Source: Methylobacterium sp. NMS14P (GTDB taxonomy: Bacteria > Pseudomonadota > Alphaproteobacteria > Rhizobiales > Beijerinckiaceae). From it: a stretch of 64,000 nucleotides of DNA. The stretch covers positions 5,625,001-5,689,000 of the forward strand of contig NZ_CP087106.1 of the NCBI RefSeq assembly GCF_028583545.1, given 5' to 3'. Every line of letters starts with the position of its first letter. Within the stretch, counting starts at the first letter, position 1. Positions 35,567-43,957 of the stretch are shown here, in pieces. The notes beneath the pieces were generated by a model that ran no database searches, was not told the origin of the DNA, and saw only the letters and a program-made list of their open reading frames with translations. The position numbers and the translations under genes were made by a program.

Positions 35567-35937
35567 GCGAACCTGCCTCCCGGGGTGCGCGTCGGCCGCG
35601 TCCGATCGTCCGGTCGGCAGCACAGGTTTAGCGCGGCCGCGCCGCATTGAAACCCCTTATGCCGTTGTTCAAGCGACCGTTCTGGCGCTGCTCAACCGGA
35701 ATTTGCGAACATCATCTCCCGCATCGCTGCGGCGTCTGCCGAGGGAAATATTTCCCTGCGCTTGCCAAAGAACCCCCGGCGGTCTACTTCTACCGCATCG
35801 GCACGTGTCCGGATATCTTGGACCGTTACGCCTTCGCAGGGCGGTTCTGACTTTCCTATCGCTATCGGTCGATGCCGGCGCCCACTCGTTCGAGCGGGTG
35901 CCATCTCTCACTATGCCTGCGAAGATCAAGGACTTCC
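35567..35937 (+). other. Long leader region of cspA
   Basis: About 371 bases, clearly less GC-rich than the surroundings from 35640 on. A 67-codon frame (35647-35850) exists but has no credible family or ribosome site. The region probably holds the cspA promoter and a long structured 5' UTR, as is typical for cold-shock genes. A TTGAAA box at 35647-35652 is a weak -35 candidate. Confidence 0.45.
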
Positions 35938-36147
35938 ATGAGCACCGGAACCGTCAAGTGGTTCAACGAGACCAAGGGCTACGGCTTCATCCAGCCGGAT
36001 GACGGCGGCAAGGACGTGTTCGTCCACATCTCGGCCGTCGAGCGCGCCGGCCTGCGCGGCCTGAACGAGGGCCAGAAGGTCACGTACGAGCTGGAGACCG
36101 ACCGTCGCAGCGGCAAGCAGTCCGCCGGTCAGCTCCAGACGGCTTGA
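35938..36147 (+). CDS. cspA: Cold-shock protein, CspA family
   Basis: A 69-residue cold-shock domain: [52 protein letters not shown]1 is KGYGFI and RNP2 is VFVHI. It binds single-stranded nucleic acid and melts mRNA structure. An intrinsic terminator follows. Confidence 0.97.
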   Translation: MSTGTVKWFNETKGYGFIQPDDGGKDVFVHISAVERAGLRGLNEGQKVTYELETDRRSGKQSAGQLQTA

Positions 36148-36170
36148 TCGCCGTCCTCAGCGTTTCTCCG

Positions 36171-36198
36171 GAAGCCGCTCCTCTGGGAGCGGCTTCTT
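36171..36198 (+). terminator. Intrinsic terminator of cspA
   Basis: Arms GAAGCCGCTCC and GGAGCGGCTTC, 11 bases perfect, four-base loop, followed by TTC. It lies 24 bases after the cspA stop. Confidence 0.75.
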
Positions 36199-36271
36199 CG
36201 TATCTACTGTCGTGTCTCTACCTTCCCCTCTGCGGGTGGCGGCATCCGCCGCACCCGATCCAGGAGTGTCT

Positions 36272-36640
36272 GTGAGCTTTTTGAACAAGCAGGGTGTCGC
36301 CGATCGCCTGGAGACCGCCGCCAAGGCGCGATCCGAGATGCTGGCCCGCTTCAGGGCGCGCCCGTCCGCCGATGACCCGTCCGTCCTCGCCCGCCAGTCC
36401 GCCCGCCGCGCGGTGGTCGATGCCCGCGAGGCCCGTGCGGCCGAACGCGCCGCGCAGCGTCAGGCCGAGATCGAGCGCGCCGCCGCCCTGGCCGAGGCCG
36501 AACGCCTCGCCGAGATCGAGCGCAAGCACGCCGAGCAACTGGCCGCCCAGGAGCGCGCCAAGGCCCTGCAGGCCGAGCAGAAGGCCCAGCGCGACGCGCG
36601 CTATCTCGCCCGCAAGGCGAAGGCTCAGAAGAAGCGCTGA
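36272..36640 (+). CDS. DUF6481-like coiled-coil protein
   Basis: A 122-residue protein starting at GTG 36272, with AGGAG at 36262-36266. After SFLNKQGVADRLETAAKARSEMLARFRARP the sequence is a long Ala/Glu/Arg helix (about residues 45-120) ending in KAKAQKKR. The pattern matches the DUF6481 family, often found beside cold-shock genes in Methylobacteriaceae. The basic tail suggests RNA or ribosome association. The function is unproven. Confidence 0.75.
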   Translation: MSFLNKQGVADRLETAAKARSEMLARFRARPSADDPSVLARQSARRAVVDAREARAAERAAQRQAEIERAAALAEAERLAEIERKHAEQLAAQERAKALQAEQKAQRDARYLARKAKAQKKR

Positions 36641-36676
36641 GGCGCGACTGCAGCGATATCCGTCCAGGAGCCCGGC

Positions 36677-36877
36677 ATGTCCCACAAGTTCAAGATCGGC
36701 GAGCGCGTCTGCCGGCCCCGATCGGGAATCCCGGGCGAGACGGGCGAGGGCGAGGTGTTCGAGATCCTGCGGCTCATGCCGGAGGATCAGACCGGCGAGC
36801 CGAGCTACCGGATCCGCACGAAGACCGGCGAGCGGGCGATCCGCGAGGGCGACCTCGTCGCGGCCCCGCAGCCCTGA
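36677..36877 (+). CDS. Small SH3-like hypothetical protein
   Basis: A 66-residue beta-rich protein: KFKIGERVCRPRSG...GEGEVFEILRLMPEDQTGEPSYRIRTKTGERAIREGDL. The alternation of 'KIGERV', 'EVFEILRL' and 'YRIRT' strands resembles KOW/SH3-like or DUF2158-like folds. CCAGGAG at 36664-36670 serves as ribosome site. No function is assigned. Confidence 0.7.
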   Translation: MSHKFKIGERVCRPRSGIPGETGEGEVFEILRLMPEDQTGEPSYRIRTKTGERAIREGDLVAAPQP

Positions 36878-36887
36878 TCCGGGCGCC

Positions 36888-37376
36888 TCAGAGCGTCCGG
36901 AACATCACCAGCGCGTCGACCGGCCCGAGGGCCGGGTGCCGGAAGGCGCCCGGTAACCGGCCGACCACGTCGAAGCCGAGGCCCTCCCACAGGCGGACGG
37001 CCCGGACGTTGGTGCTCACCACGAAGTTGAACTGCATCGCCGCGAAGCCCCGCGCCCGCGCCCGATCGAGGGCGTGCGCGCACATGGCCCGGGCGACTCC
37101 GCGGCCCAGGGCGGCCGCTCCGGTCATGAAGCCGCAATTGGCGACGTGGGCGCCCCCGCCCGCTTGGTTCGCGCGCAGATAGTACGTGCCGAGCACCGTC
37201 CCCGAGTCCTCGGCCACGAAGGTCTCGCGGTCCGTGCCGGTCCAGTACGCGAGTGCCGCGGCCTCGCCGAGGTCGCGGTCCAGCGCGTAGGTCTCGCCGG
37301 CCCGGATGGTCGGCACGATGATGCGGGTGATGGCCGCGTGGTCGGCCGCCTGCGCGGCCCTGATGTGCAGGCTCAC
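36888..37376 (-). CDS. GNAT-family N-acetyltransferase
   Basis: A 162-residue protein starting at GTG 37376, overlapping the NAD kinase stop by 4 bases. GNAT features are [15 protein letters not shown] at the start, [49 protein letters not shown] (acetyl-CoA loop G-x-G-V/A) and [32 protein letters not shown]. The substrate is unknown. Confidence 0.88.
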   Translation of the reverse strand: MSLHIRAAQAADHAAITRIIVPTIRAGETYALDRDLGEAAALAYWTGTDRETFVAEDSGTVLGTYYLRANQAGGGAHVANCGFMTGAAALGRGVARAMCAHALDRARARGFAAMQFNFVVSTNVRAVRLWEGLGFDVVGRLPGAFRHPALGPVDALVMFRTL

Positions 37377-38140
37377 CCGAATTGCTCCCGCAGGATGCGC
37401 TCGTCGAGGCTGTGACCGGGATCGTGCAGCAGCACGAGCTCGGTGGCGCGGTCGAGGGAGGTCTCCACCGTGCAGACCCGGCGGAACTCGGTGTGGTCGG
37501 CGACCGCCGCCACGGGACGGTGGGGCGCGTCGAGCACGTCGATCCGGATTCGGGCGTAGTCCGGCAGGAGTGCGCCGCGCCAGCGCCGGGGGCGGAACGC
37601 CGAGATCGGTGTCAGCGCCAGCAGCTTGGCGTCGAGCGGCAGGATCGGGCCCCCGACCGACAGGTTGTAGGCCGTCGAGCCCGCCGCGGTGGCGACGAGC
37701 ACACCGTCGGCGATCAGCAGGTCGAGCCGGACATTGCCGTCGACGGCGATCTTCAGCTTGGCGGTCTGGTGCGTCTGGCGCAGCAGGTACACCTCGTTGA
37801 TCGCTCGCGCCCGATGGGAGCGGCCCTCCGTGTCGAGCACGTCCATCACCAGCGGGTGGATGACGCTGCGCTGGGCGTTCTCCAGGTGCTCGAGGAGATC
37901 GTCGTCGCGGAACTCGTTCATCAGGAAGCCGACCGTGCCGCGGTTCATCCCGTAGATCGGCTTCGGGTGGTCCATGAAGCGGTGCAGCACCTGAAGCATC
38001 AGGCCGTCACCGCCGAGGGCGACGACGACGTCGGCCTCCTCGGGCGAGACGTGGTCGTAGCGCCGCATCAGGGCTGCCGCGGCCTCGCGGGCATGGCCGG
38101 TCGGGCTCGCCACGAAGGCGATCTTCTGGAAGCGCGGCAT
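37373..38140 (-). CDS. nadK: NAD kinase
   Basis: A 255-residue protein with the GGDG nucleotide motif (Asp45 in [12 protein letters not shown]), [23 protein letters not shown] and the [18 protein letters not shown] binding loop. It makes NADP+ from NAD+ and ATP. The length suits the short alphaproteobacterial form. It is first in a two-gene unit with the acetyltransferase. Confidence 0.95.
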   Translation of the reverse strand: MPRFQKIAFVASPTGHAREAAAALMRRYDHVSPEEADVVVALGGDGLMLQVLHRFMDHPKPIYGMNRGTVGFLMNEFRDDDLLEHLENAQRSVIHPLVMDVLDTEGRSHRARAINEVYLLRQTHQTAKLKIAVDGNVRLDLLIADGVLVATAAGSTAYNLSVGGPILPLDAKLLALTPISAFRPRRWRGALLPDYARIRIDVLDAPHRPVAAVADHTEFRRVCTVETSLDRATELVLLHDPGHSLDERILREQFG

Positions 38141-38283
38141 GGATCAGGCGCAGCCGCGCAGGCGCGTCGGGATCGCCTCAGGGTTCACGTCACGGCTCCA
38201 GTCTGACGAGCGAACCGCCCGGTTGACGTCCTTGCCCGGCATGCGCCTCACTCCGCGAGCACACGCGCTAACGGAGGCATAGC

Positions 38284-38637
38284 ATGGAGCGTCCGCTCCT
38301 CGTCTACACCACCTTTCCCGACCTCGCCTCGGCGCTGAACATCGGCGAGGCCCTGGTCCGCGAGCGTCTCATCGCCTGCATCAACGTGCTTCCGGGCATG
38401 CAGTCCGTCTACAGCTGGAAGGGCGCGGTGGAGCGCGGTGCGGAGGTCGCCGCCATCCTCAAGAGCCGGGAGGGTCTGGCCGACGCGCTGGCGGTCGCGC
38501 TGAAGGCGCGTCATCCCTACGATACGCCGATCATCCTGCATCTTCCGGTCGCCGGGGCGGACGCCGACACAGCCGCCTGGATCCTGGCGGAGACGCTGCC
38601 CTGCGGGCCGGCGGGCGCCGGGACTCAGACGGACTGA
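38284..38637 (+). CDS. cutA: CutA1-family divalent cation tolerance protein
   Basis: A 117-residue protein: VYTTFPDLASALNIGEALVRERLIACINVLPGMQSVYSWKGAVERGAEVAAILKSR and LKARHPYDTPIIL. These are the CutA trimer core motifs. GGAGG at 38273-38277 is the ribosome site. CutA1 proteins have been tied to copper tolerance, but their precise role is uncertain. Its 3' end overlaps the converging LpxA-like gene by 13 bases. Confidence 0.93.
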   Translation: MERPLLVYTTFPDLASALNIGEALVRERLIACINVLPGMQSVYSWKGAVERGAEVAAILKSREGLADALAVALKARHPYDTPIILHLPVAGADADTAAWILAETLPCGPAGAGTQTD

Positions 38638-39242
38638 TCCACCAGACCGAGCCGCGGCACGACCGTCCCGCGCGGAAGCGCGGCGCCGGGGGCGATCACC
38701 GCGTTGGCACCGACCCGGACCCCGTCTCCGACGAGGGCGCCGAACTTCCGCGCGCCGGTCTCGATGCGCCGCCCCGCCAGCGTGAGGACGATGCGGGTCT
38801 CCGGCGCCTCGTTGCGGTGATTGGCGATGACGGCGCCGGCCTCCAGGTTCACGCCCGCGCCGAGCAGGCTGTCGCCGACGAAGTTGAAATGCGCGACCGC
38901 GGCGCCGGCGAACAGGAACGCGGATTTGAGTTCGGAGCCGGGGCCGACGGTGCAGCCCGCCTCTAGCCAGCAGCCGCCCCGGAGATAGGAGCCCGCTGCC
39001 ACGCGGCATTCCGGGCCGATGATCGCCGGCGCCTTCACGGTGGCCCCCGCCTCGACGACGGCGCGCCGATGCACGGCGACGCCGTCGGCGACCCGGTATT
39101 CCGGATCGAGACTCGCGAGGCGCGCGCCGATCAGGTCGGCCGCCTCTTCCGTAAGGGCCCAGGGCGCGCGGTCGAGGGCCGCGAGCCATGAGACGGGATA
39201 GCCGGCGATGTAGGCTCCGATCTCGGCGTCTGTCGGCTTCAT
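38625..39242 (-). CDS. Left-handed beta-helix (hexapeptide repeat) protein
   Basis: A 205-residue protein. After an N-terminal helical part (DAEIGAYIAGYPVSWLAALDRAPWALTEEAADLI), hexapeptide repeats run from about residue 60 to the end (AVVEAGATVKAPAIIGPECRVAAGSYLRGGCWLEAGCTVGPGSELKS..., GVRVGANAVIAPGAALPRGTVV). The layout is like the acyl/acetyltransferase half of GlmU-type sugar nucleotide enzymes without the nucleotidyltransferase part. The substrate is unknown. Confidence 0.82.
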   Translation of the reverse strand: MKPTDAEIGAYIAGYPVSWLAALDRAPWALTEEAADLIGARLASLDPEYRVADGVAVHRRAVVEAGATVKAPAIIGPECRVAAGSYLRGGCWLEAGCTVGPGSELKSAFLFAGAAVAHFNFVGDSLLGAGVNLEAGAVIANHRNEAPETRIVLTLAGRRIETGARKFGALVGDGVRVGANAVIAPGAALPRGTVVPRLGLVDQSV

Positions 39243-39614
39243 CTGCGCTCCGATCGAATGCTGTCGCCCGCGGTTCGCGTGCGAGGGACGAGCCGCACCG
39301 CTTCCCGTCCCCGCCGTATCCACCGACTCTGGCAGTCCGCCGGACAGGGAGCCAGACGCCTGTGGACAAGCGCGGCGCGTCGCCGGTGCGGGCGTCTCGA
39401 TGGCTCACCGGCGAGCGGTGTCGTGATCTTGATGATCGAGCTGGATATTTCTGAGAAATGCTTTCGTAATTGTCTGTAGTATAGCATCTGATATCGTGCT
39501 CTCGACTGAAAGTGCTAAACAGAATAATGATGAAGTCCGTTGAATTTGTCGGGGGCGCAGAACTAGATGATACCTGTGCGTTCGCCGCACACGAAGCGAC
39601 GCGGAGGGAAAATC
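39243..39614 (+). other. AT-rich intergenic region before the cupin gene
   Basis: This 372-base gap drops in GC from about 39410 to 39560, with several TA-rich tracts (for example GTAGTATAGCATCTGATATCG). It probably contains the cupin gene promoter. A one-mismatch copy of the 16-base palindrome lies at 39357-39372. No gene is apparent. The composition shift could mark an insertion boundary. Confidence 0.45.
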
Positions 39615-40226
39615 ATGGGATGGTTCAGGTGTGCAGGGCGGGTCGAGCTGGCCCTGCTCGCGTCGGTCGCGGGCGCGTTGGGGGCTCAGGCGGCCGGGGC
39701 GCCGAAGAGCGAGCCGCTGATGACCATCGCGCCGGCGCCGTCCGGTCCGGCCGGCCTCGCATCGGCCGACCCGCCCGCCCTGCGATACGGTGTCCTCTAT
39801 GCCGACGACAAAGGCCACAGCCACGTCCAGTATTGCGACCTGAAGAACTTCATTTTCAAGAGCTACGCGCCCCCGGCTGCGCCGCAATACGTCGGCTTTC
39901 CGCCGGGTGAGGTGACGTCGATCAAGTACGCGGTTCTGCCGGTCGGCTATGTCGGCACGTGGCACACGGCGCCGGGTCCCCAATGGGTGATCACCCTGTC
40001 GGGCCGCTGGTCCGTGGAGGCCACGGACGGGTCGGTGCTGGAGCAGGGGCCCGGCGAGGTGGAATTCAACGCCGACAAGGGATCGACGCCGCAGGGGCCT
40101 GAGGGCCATGTCGGACACCTGACCCGGCAAGTCGGCGATGTGCCGAATGTGCAGCTCATCGTCTCGCTGAAGCCGCAGACCGGAAAGGCCCGCTCCACCG
40201 ATCCGTGCCAGCCGTCCCAGCCGTGA
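39615..40226 (+). CDS. Exported cupin-fold protein
   Basis: The 203-residue protein has a signal peptide (to about residue 27, LLASVAGALGAQAAG). The body is a single small beta-barrel: LPVGYVGTWHTAPGPQWVITLSGRWSVEATDGSVLEQGPGEVEFNADKG, with WHTAPGPQW supplying a possible metal His, and GHVGHLTRQVGDVPNVQLIVSL. GGAGGGAA at 39603-39610 supports ATG 39615. The family is unassigned beyond a cupin superfamily impression. Confidence 0.7.
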   Translation: MGWFRCAGRVELALLASVAGALGAQAAGAPKSEPLMTIAPAPSGPAGLASADPPALRYGVLYADDKGHSHVQYCDLKNFIFKSYAPPAAPQYVGFPPGEVTSIKYAVLPVGYVGTWHTAPGPQWVITLSGRWSVEATDGSVLEQGPGEVEFNADKGSTPQGPEGHVGHLTRQVGDVPNVQLIVSLKPQTGKARSTDPCQPSQP

Positions 40227-40272
40227 GCCCCGGGCGCGGGTCGGCGTCCTCAGTTCCGCCGGCCCGCGCGGG

Positions 40273-41412
40273 TCAGCCGCCGCTCACCGGGTAGCTGCGG
40301 CCCTTCCAGGTCGCCGCGCCGGCCCGTTCGCGGCGCAGAAGCACGTTCCACTGTATCGCCAGGGCCACCGCGACCGCCGCCGGATGGATCGGGATCGTCG
40401 CCCACGGGGCCCGGACCGCCACGGTGACGGCCGTCCGGGTCGCCAGGGACAGGCCGAGAGCCAGTGCGGACGGGGTCAGGGCGGAGGCCGGCAGCAGCCC
40501 GAGCAGCCCGGCCAGGACGAGGATCGGCGGCAGGACCTGACCGCAGCCGAGGAGAAGGGTCCAGACCGGAAGGGCGCGGGGCGTGGCCATGCCCTCGTGG
40601 GCGTTCTTGGAGAAGCCGGCCCAGGCCTGGGCGAAGCCGTCGTACATGCGGCAGGTGGCCAGCGCGGCGGCGGCCACGAGATCCGTCCGGTAGCCCGCGG
40701 CCCGTAGCAGCCGGGGCAGGCGGACCCCGTCGTGCAGGGAGGTGCGGATCGCGCCGTGGCCGCCAGTGGCCGCGTAGGCGCCCCGCTCGATCAGGATCAA
40801 CTGACCGCAGGCCGCGCCGAGCGACGGGTCCGACAGCCGGCGCATCAGCGGCACGGGCAGGAAGCCGAGGAGCAGGAAGTCGATCATCGGCACCGTCAGC
40901 ATCTCGCCGACTGTGTCGGTCCGCTGCCGGGGCACGCCGCTGACGAGGGCCGCGCCGGTGTGGCGGGCCTGCGCCGCGAGGGCGGCGGCCGCCCCGGCCT
41001 CGAGGCGCACATCGGCGTCGATGAACAGCAGGTGTTCGCCGCGGGCGATCCCGGCCATGTGGCAGCAGGCGTGGTTCTTGCCCGTCCAGCCCTCGGGCAG
41101 GGGCGGCACCGGGACGAGACGCAGACGCGGGTCGCCGACGGCCCGAACGATCTCGGCGGTCGCGTCGGTGGAATGGTCGTCGCCGACGATCACCTCCACC
41201 GGGACCGCGACGCTGGCGAGCGCCGCCCGCACGGTGGCGTCGATGTTGCCGGCCTCGTTGCGCGCCGGGATCAGGATCGAGACGAGGCCCGTTCCGGTCT
41301 CCGCCACGGGGCGGCGCAGGACCGCGAGATTCACCGCCGCCAGCGCGGCCGGCAGGAGAGCGGCGACCAAGCAGAGCAGGGCCAGAGCCGTGAGGATCGA
41401 GTCGGTCATCAT
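40273..41412 (-). CDS. Membrane glycosyltransferase family 2, CrtQ-like
   Basis: A 379-residue protein from ATG 41412 (ATG 41409 is an equal choice). It has an N-terminal membrane helix, then a GT-A domain: LVSILIPARNEAGNIDATV, VGDDHSTDAT, LLFIDADVRL (DxD), and a C-terminal membrane region with several helices (WTLLLGCGQVLPPILVLAGLLGLLP and others). The layout equals CrtQ-type enzymes that glucosylate C30 carotenoic acids. The neighbouring acyltransferase and CrtI-like oxidase support this role. Confidence 0.75.
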   Translation of the reverse strand: MMTDSILTALALLCLVAALLPAALAAVNLAVLRRPVAETGTGLVSILIPARNEAGNIDATVRAALASVAVPVEVIVGDDHSTDATAEIVRAVGDPRLRLVPVPPLPEGWTGKNHACCHMAGIARGEHLLFIDADVRLEAGAAAALAAQARHTGAALVSGVPRQRTDTVGEMLTVPMIDFLLLGFLPVPLMRRLSDPSLGAACGQLILIERGAYAATGGHGAIRTSLHDGVRLPRLLRAAGYRTDLVAAAALATCRMYDGFAQAWAGFSKNAHEGMATPRALPVWTLLLGCGQVLPPILVLAGLLGLLPASALTPSALALGLSLATRTAVTVAVRAPWATIPIHPAAVAVALAIQWNVLLRRERAGAATWKGRSYPVSGG

Positions 41413-41476
41413 CCGCGCCGGAAGGGTGTCGCGCCGCGATAAGGCATCGCACGGGGCCGGGCGCGAGCGGAAGGTC

Positions 41477-42334
41477 TCATCCGACGCGATCCTGTCCACC
41501 CGCAGCGCGGTGCGCCGGGTCGAACCGGCGCCCGGAGAGCCGCGCCGCGACACGCCGCCACAAGTCGTAGAGGCCGCCGACACCCTTCCGGCCGGAGAGC
41601 AGGGTGCGGAAGCGTCCAGGTTCCCGGCTGATCACGTCGGCGCTCAGGCGGTCGAGGGTCCGGGTCAGATCGGCTTCCAGGCGCGCGAGCCGCTGCTCGC
41701 GCGGGAGCGCCGCGAGTTCGGATCCGGCAATCCCCGGCCCGAAGGCCGCGAAAGCCCCCGCGCCGCGCTCGTCCCAGAAGGTGTACTCGACGGCGAGCGG
41801 GACGAAGAGCGCGTCCGGGGCGATCTCGGCGAGCCGCGCCACCCCGGGACGCAGGGACAGAGGCCGCGCACGGGCATCGGCGAAGCGGCCCTGCGCGGTG
41901 ATCCAGAGCATGCCGTCGGGCGCTCCCAGGATCGACCGGGCGGCGGCCAGGAACTGCGCCGCCCCGCGCGGGCTGTCGAGGTCGACGCCGAAGGCGCCGA
42001 TCCGCTCGAAGATGCGGTAGCGTGCCAGCATCGCGGCGTCGAACGGCGCGCGGCTCGCCCGCTCCGGATAGAGCCGGCCGGCCAGCACGATGATCAGCGC
42101 GGCATCCCACCACGCCGGATGGTTGCAGTAGACCACGATCGCGCCGGGATGGCTCGCGTCAGGCGGTGTGCTCCAGAGGGGCAGTCGCAGGGCGTCGAGG
42201 TGGCGGTGCAGGTAGCGCTCGAACCACGCCACCATGAAGGCGCGGATCCGGGGCGAGACCGGGGGCAGGGGGGCGCCGCGCTTGCCTCTCCCGCCCCCCG
42301 CACCGGAGGGTGGAGATGGCGGCGTCGCGGTCAC
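41477..42334 (-). CDS. Lysophospholipid-type acyltransferase, probably carotenoid glycoside acyltransferase
   Basis: The 285-residue protein starts at GTG 42334 within the stop of the CrtI-like gene. The PlsC-type active site is CNHPAWWDAALII (His-x4-Asp). A second block, MLWITAQGRFADAR, takes the place of the usual FPEGTR motif, and PLAVEYTFWDERG follows. Such proteins in staphyloxanthin-like pathways (CrtO role) esterify the sugar of a glycosylated C30 carotenoid. The first 25 residues are Gly/Pro-rich. Confidence 0.75.
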   Translation of the reverse strand: MTATPPSPPSGAGGGRGKRGAPLPPVSPRIRAFMVAWFERYLHRHLDALRLPLWSTPPDASHPGAIVVYCNHPAWWDAALIIVLAGRLYPERASRAPFDAAMLARYRIFERIGAFGVDLDSPRGAAQFLAAARSILGAPDGMLWITAQGRFADARARPLSLRPGVARLAEIAPDALFVPLAVEYTFWDERGAGAFAAFGPGIAGSELAALPREQRLARLEADLTRTLDRLSADVISREPGRFRTLLSGRKGVGGLYDLWRRVAARLSGRRFDPAHRAAGGQDRVG

Positions 42335-43860
42335 GCCGAGGCGCGCAGGGCGCCGCGGGCATCCTGGTCGTGCGCGTCGGCGGCGATCCAGCCCGACATC
42401 ATCACCATCGGCATGCCGGGCCCCGGATGGGCGGCGCCGCCCGCGAGGTAGAGGCCGCGCACCTGCCGCGAGCGGTTACCGGGCTTGAACGCCCCCATCA
42501 CACGCCCGTGCGAGGCGAGGCCGTAGATCGCGCCGTTGAGGACCTTGTAGCGCTCGTGGATGTCCTGCGGCGTGAGGTGGCGCTCGACGACGATGCGCTC
42601 CTCCAGATCTGGCATGCCGGCGGTCCGCTTCAGCTTGTCGAGGATCGTCCGGCGGTAGTTCTGGAACAGCGGCCCGTCCGGGCGCCAGTCGTGGTGCGGC
42701 CGCAGATACGGCGTGTGCACGAGGACGTAGAGCGCCTCGCCGCCCTCGGGCGCCACGCTCGGATCGGTGGAGGAGGGGGCCGCCAGGTAGGCGGTCGGGT
42801 CCGGGGCCGGCTCGCCCTTGCTGTAGATGTAGTCGAACTCCTCCTCCGGGTCGCGGGAGAAGACGAAATCGTGGTGGTTCAGGTGCTCGTAGCGCTTGTT
42901 CAGGCCGAGATAGAGCACCACGCCCGAGCAGGCCGGTTCGGGGTTCTTCTTGGCGTAGGCCTTGGCGGCCTCGCCGCCCACGAGCTCGCGGTAGGTGCGC
43001 ACCGAGTCCATGTTGGAGATCACCGCGTCGTAGGGCGTGACGCCCGCGGCCGTTCGCACGCCCCGGACTGCGCCGTTGGCGGTCTCGATCCCGGTCACCT
43101 CGGTGTCGGTCTTGCAGGTGGCGCCGAGCTCCTGGGCGAGCTTCGCCAGTCCTTCGGCGACGGCGCGGGTGCCGCCCATCGGGTACCAGACGCCGTCGGC
43201 CGTCTGCATGTGGGCGATGGCGCAGAGCACCGCAGGCGCACCGTAGGGCGAGGAGCCGACATACTGCACGAAGTGGTCGAGCATCTGCGCGAGCCGGGCA
43301 TCCTTGACCTTGCCGCGGATCGTCGAGGCCACCGAGGCGTGCATGCGCAGGGACAGCACGTCGCGCAGCGTGCCCGGGTTCATGTTGGCGCGGATGTTGA
43401 TCGTGTCGAACAGGTCCTCGACGGGCTTCCAGAAGAAGAATTTCTCTGAAACGCCGTGCAGATGCTCGGAGATCGAGAGGAATTTCTTGTAGCCCTCGCC
43501 GGTGCCGGGGGCGAAGCGTTCCATGTCGCCGGCCATCCGCTCGACGTCCTGCATCAGGTCGATGTGGGTTCCGTCGTCGAAGAAGCAGCGCCACTGCGGG
43601 TCGAGGCGGCGCAGGTCCATGTAGTCGTGGACCGAGCGGCCGGCCTCCGCGAAGATCCGCTCCAGCACCCGGGGCACGGTCAGGATGGTCGGGCCCATGT
43701 CGAAGCGGAAGCCGCCCTCGTGGAGCACCGCCGCCTTGCCGCCGAGCCAGCCGTTCTTGTCGTAGACCGTCACGCGGTGGCCCCGCGCGGCGGCGACGCA
43801 CGCGGCCGCGAGTCCGCCGAGCCCGCTGCCGATGACGGCGACCGTGGAATCCTGGCTCAT
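42331..43860 (-). CDS. CrtI/CrtN-family carotenoid desaturase or oxidase (CrtP/CrtNb-like)
   Basis: The 509-residue flavoprotein has the FAD dinucleotide-binding start VIGSGLGGLAAACVAAARGHRVTVYDKNGWLGGKA, the substrate core GFRFDMGPTILTVPRVLERIF, the CrtI-family NPGTLRDVLSLRMHASVAST, and the C-terminal LYLAGGAAHPGPGMPMVMMSGWIAAD. It fits the clade of phytoene or diapolycopene desaturases and terminal oxidases. Given the adjacent acyl- and glycosyltransferase, it may oxidise the terminal methyl of a C30 carotenoid to a carboxylic acid. Confidence 0.82.
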   Translation of the reverse strand: MSQDSTVAVIGSGLGGLAAACVAAARGHRVTVYDKNGWLGGKAAVLHEGGFRFDMGPTILTVPRVLERIFAEAGRSVHDYMDLRRLDPQWRCFFDDGTHIDLMQDVERMAGDMERFAPGTGEGYKKFLSISEHLHGVSEKFFFWKPVEDLFDTINIRANMNPGTLRDVLSLRMHASVASTIRGKVKDARLAQMLDHFVQYVGSSPYGAPAVLCAIAHMQTADGVWYPMGGTRAVAEGLAKLAQELGATCKTDTEVTGIETANGAVRGVRTAAGVTPYDAVISNMDSVRTYRELVGGEAAKAYAKKNPEPACSGVVLYLGLNKRYEHLNHHDFVFSRDPEEEFDYIYSKGEPAPDPTAYLAAPSSTDPSVAPEGGEALYVLVHTPYLRPHHDWRPDGPLFQNYRRTILDKLKRTAGMPDLEERIVVERHLTPQDIHERYKVLNGAIYGLASHGRVMGAFKPGNRSRQVRGLYLAGGAAHPGPGMPMVMMSGWIAADAHDQDARGALRASA

Positions 43861-43957
43861 CCTGCTGGCTGGCTCCCCGGGCCAAAGAAGGTGTGGCCCG
43901 CAGAGCGAAGCTAGACCTGGGGTCGGGCGGGTCAACGCGCCACCCGGTCGCGGCAGC

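Noticed and set aside
35647..35850. A 67-codon frame in the cspA leader
   Set aside because: No ribosome site or family, and the region reads better as a cold-shock 5' UTR.
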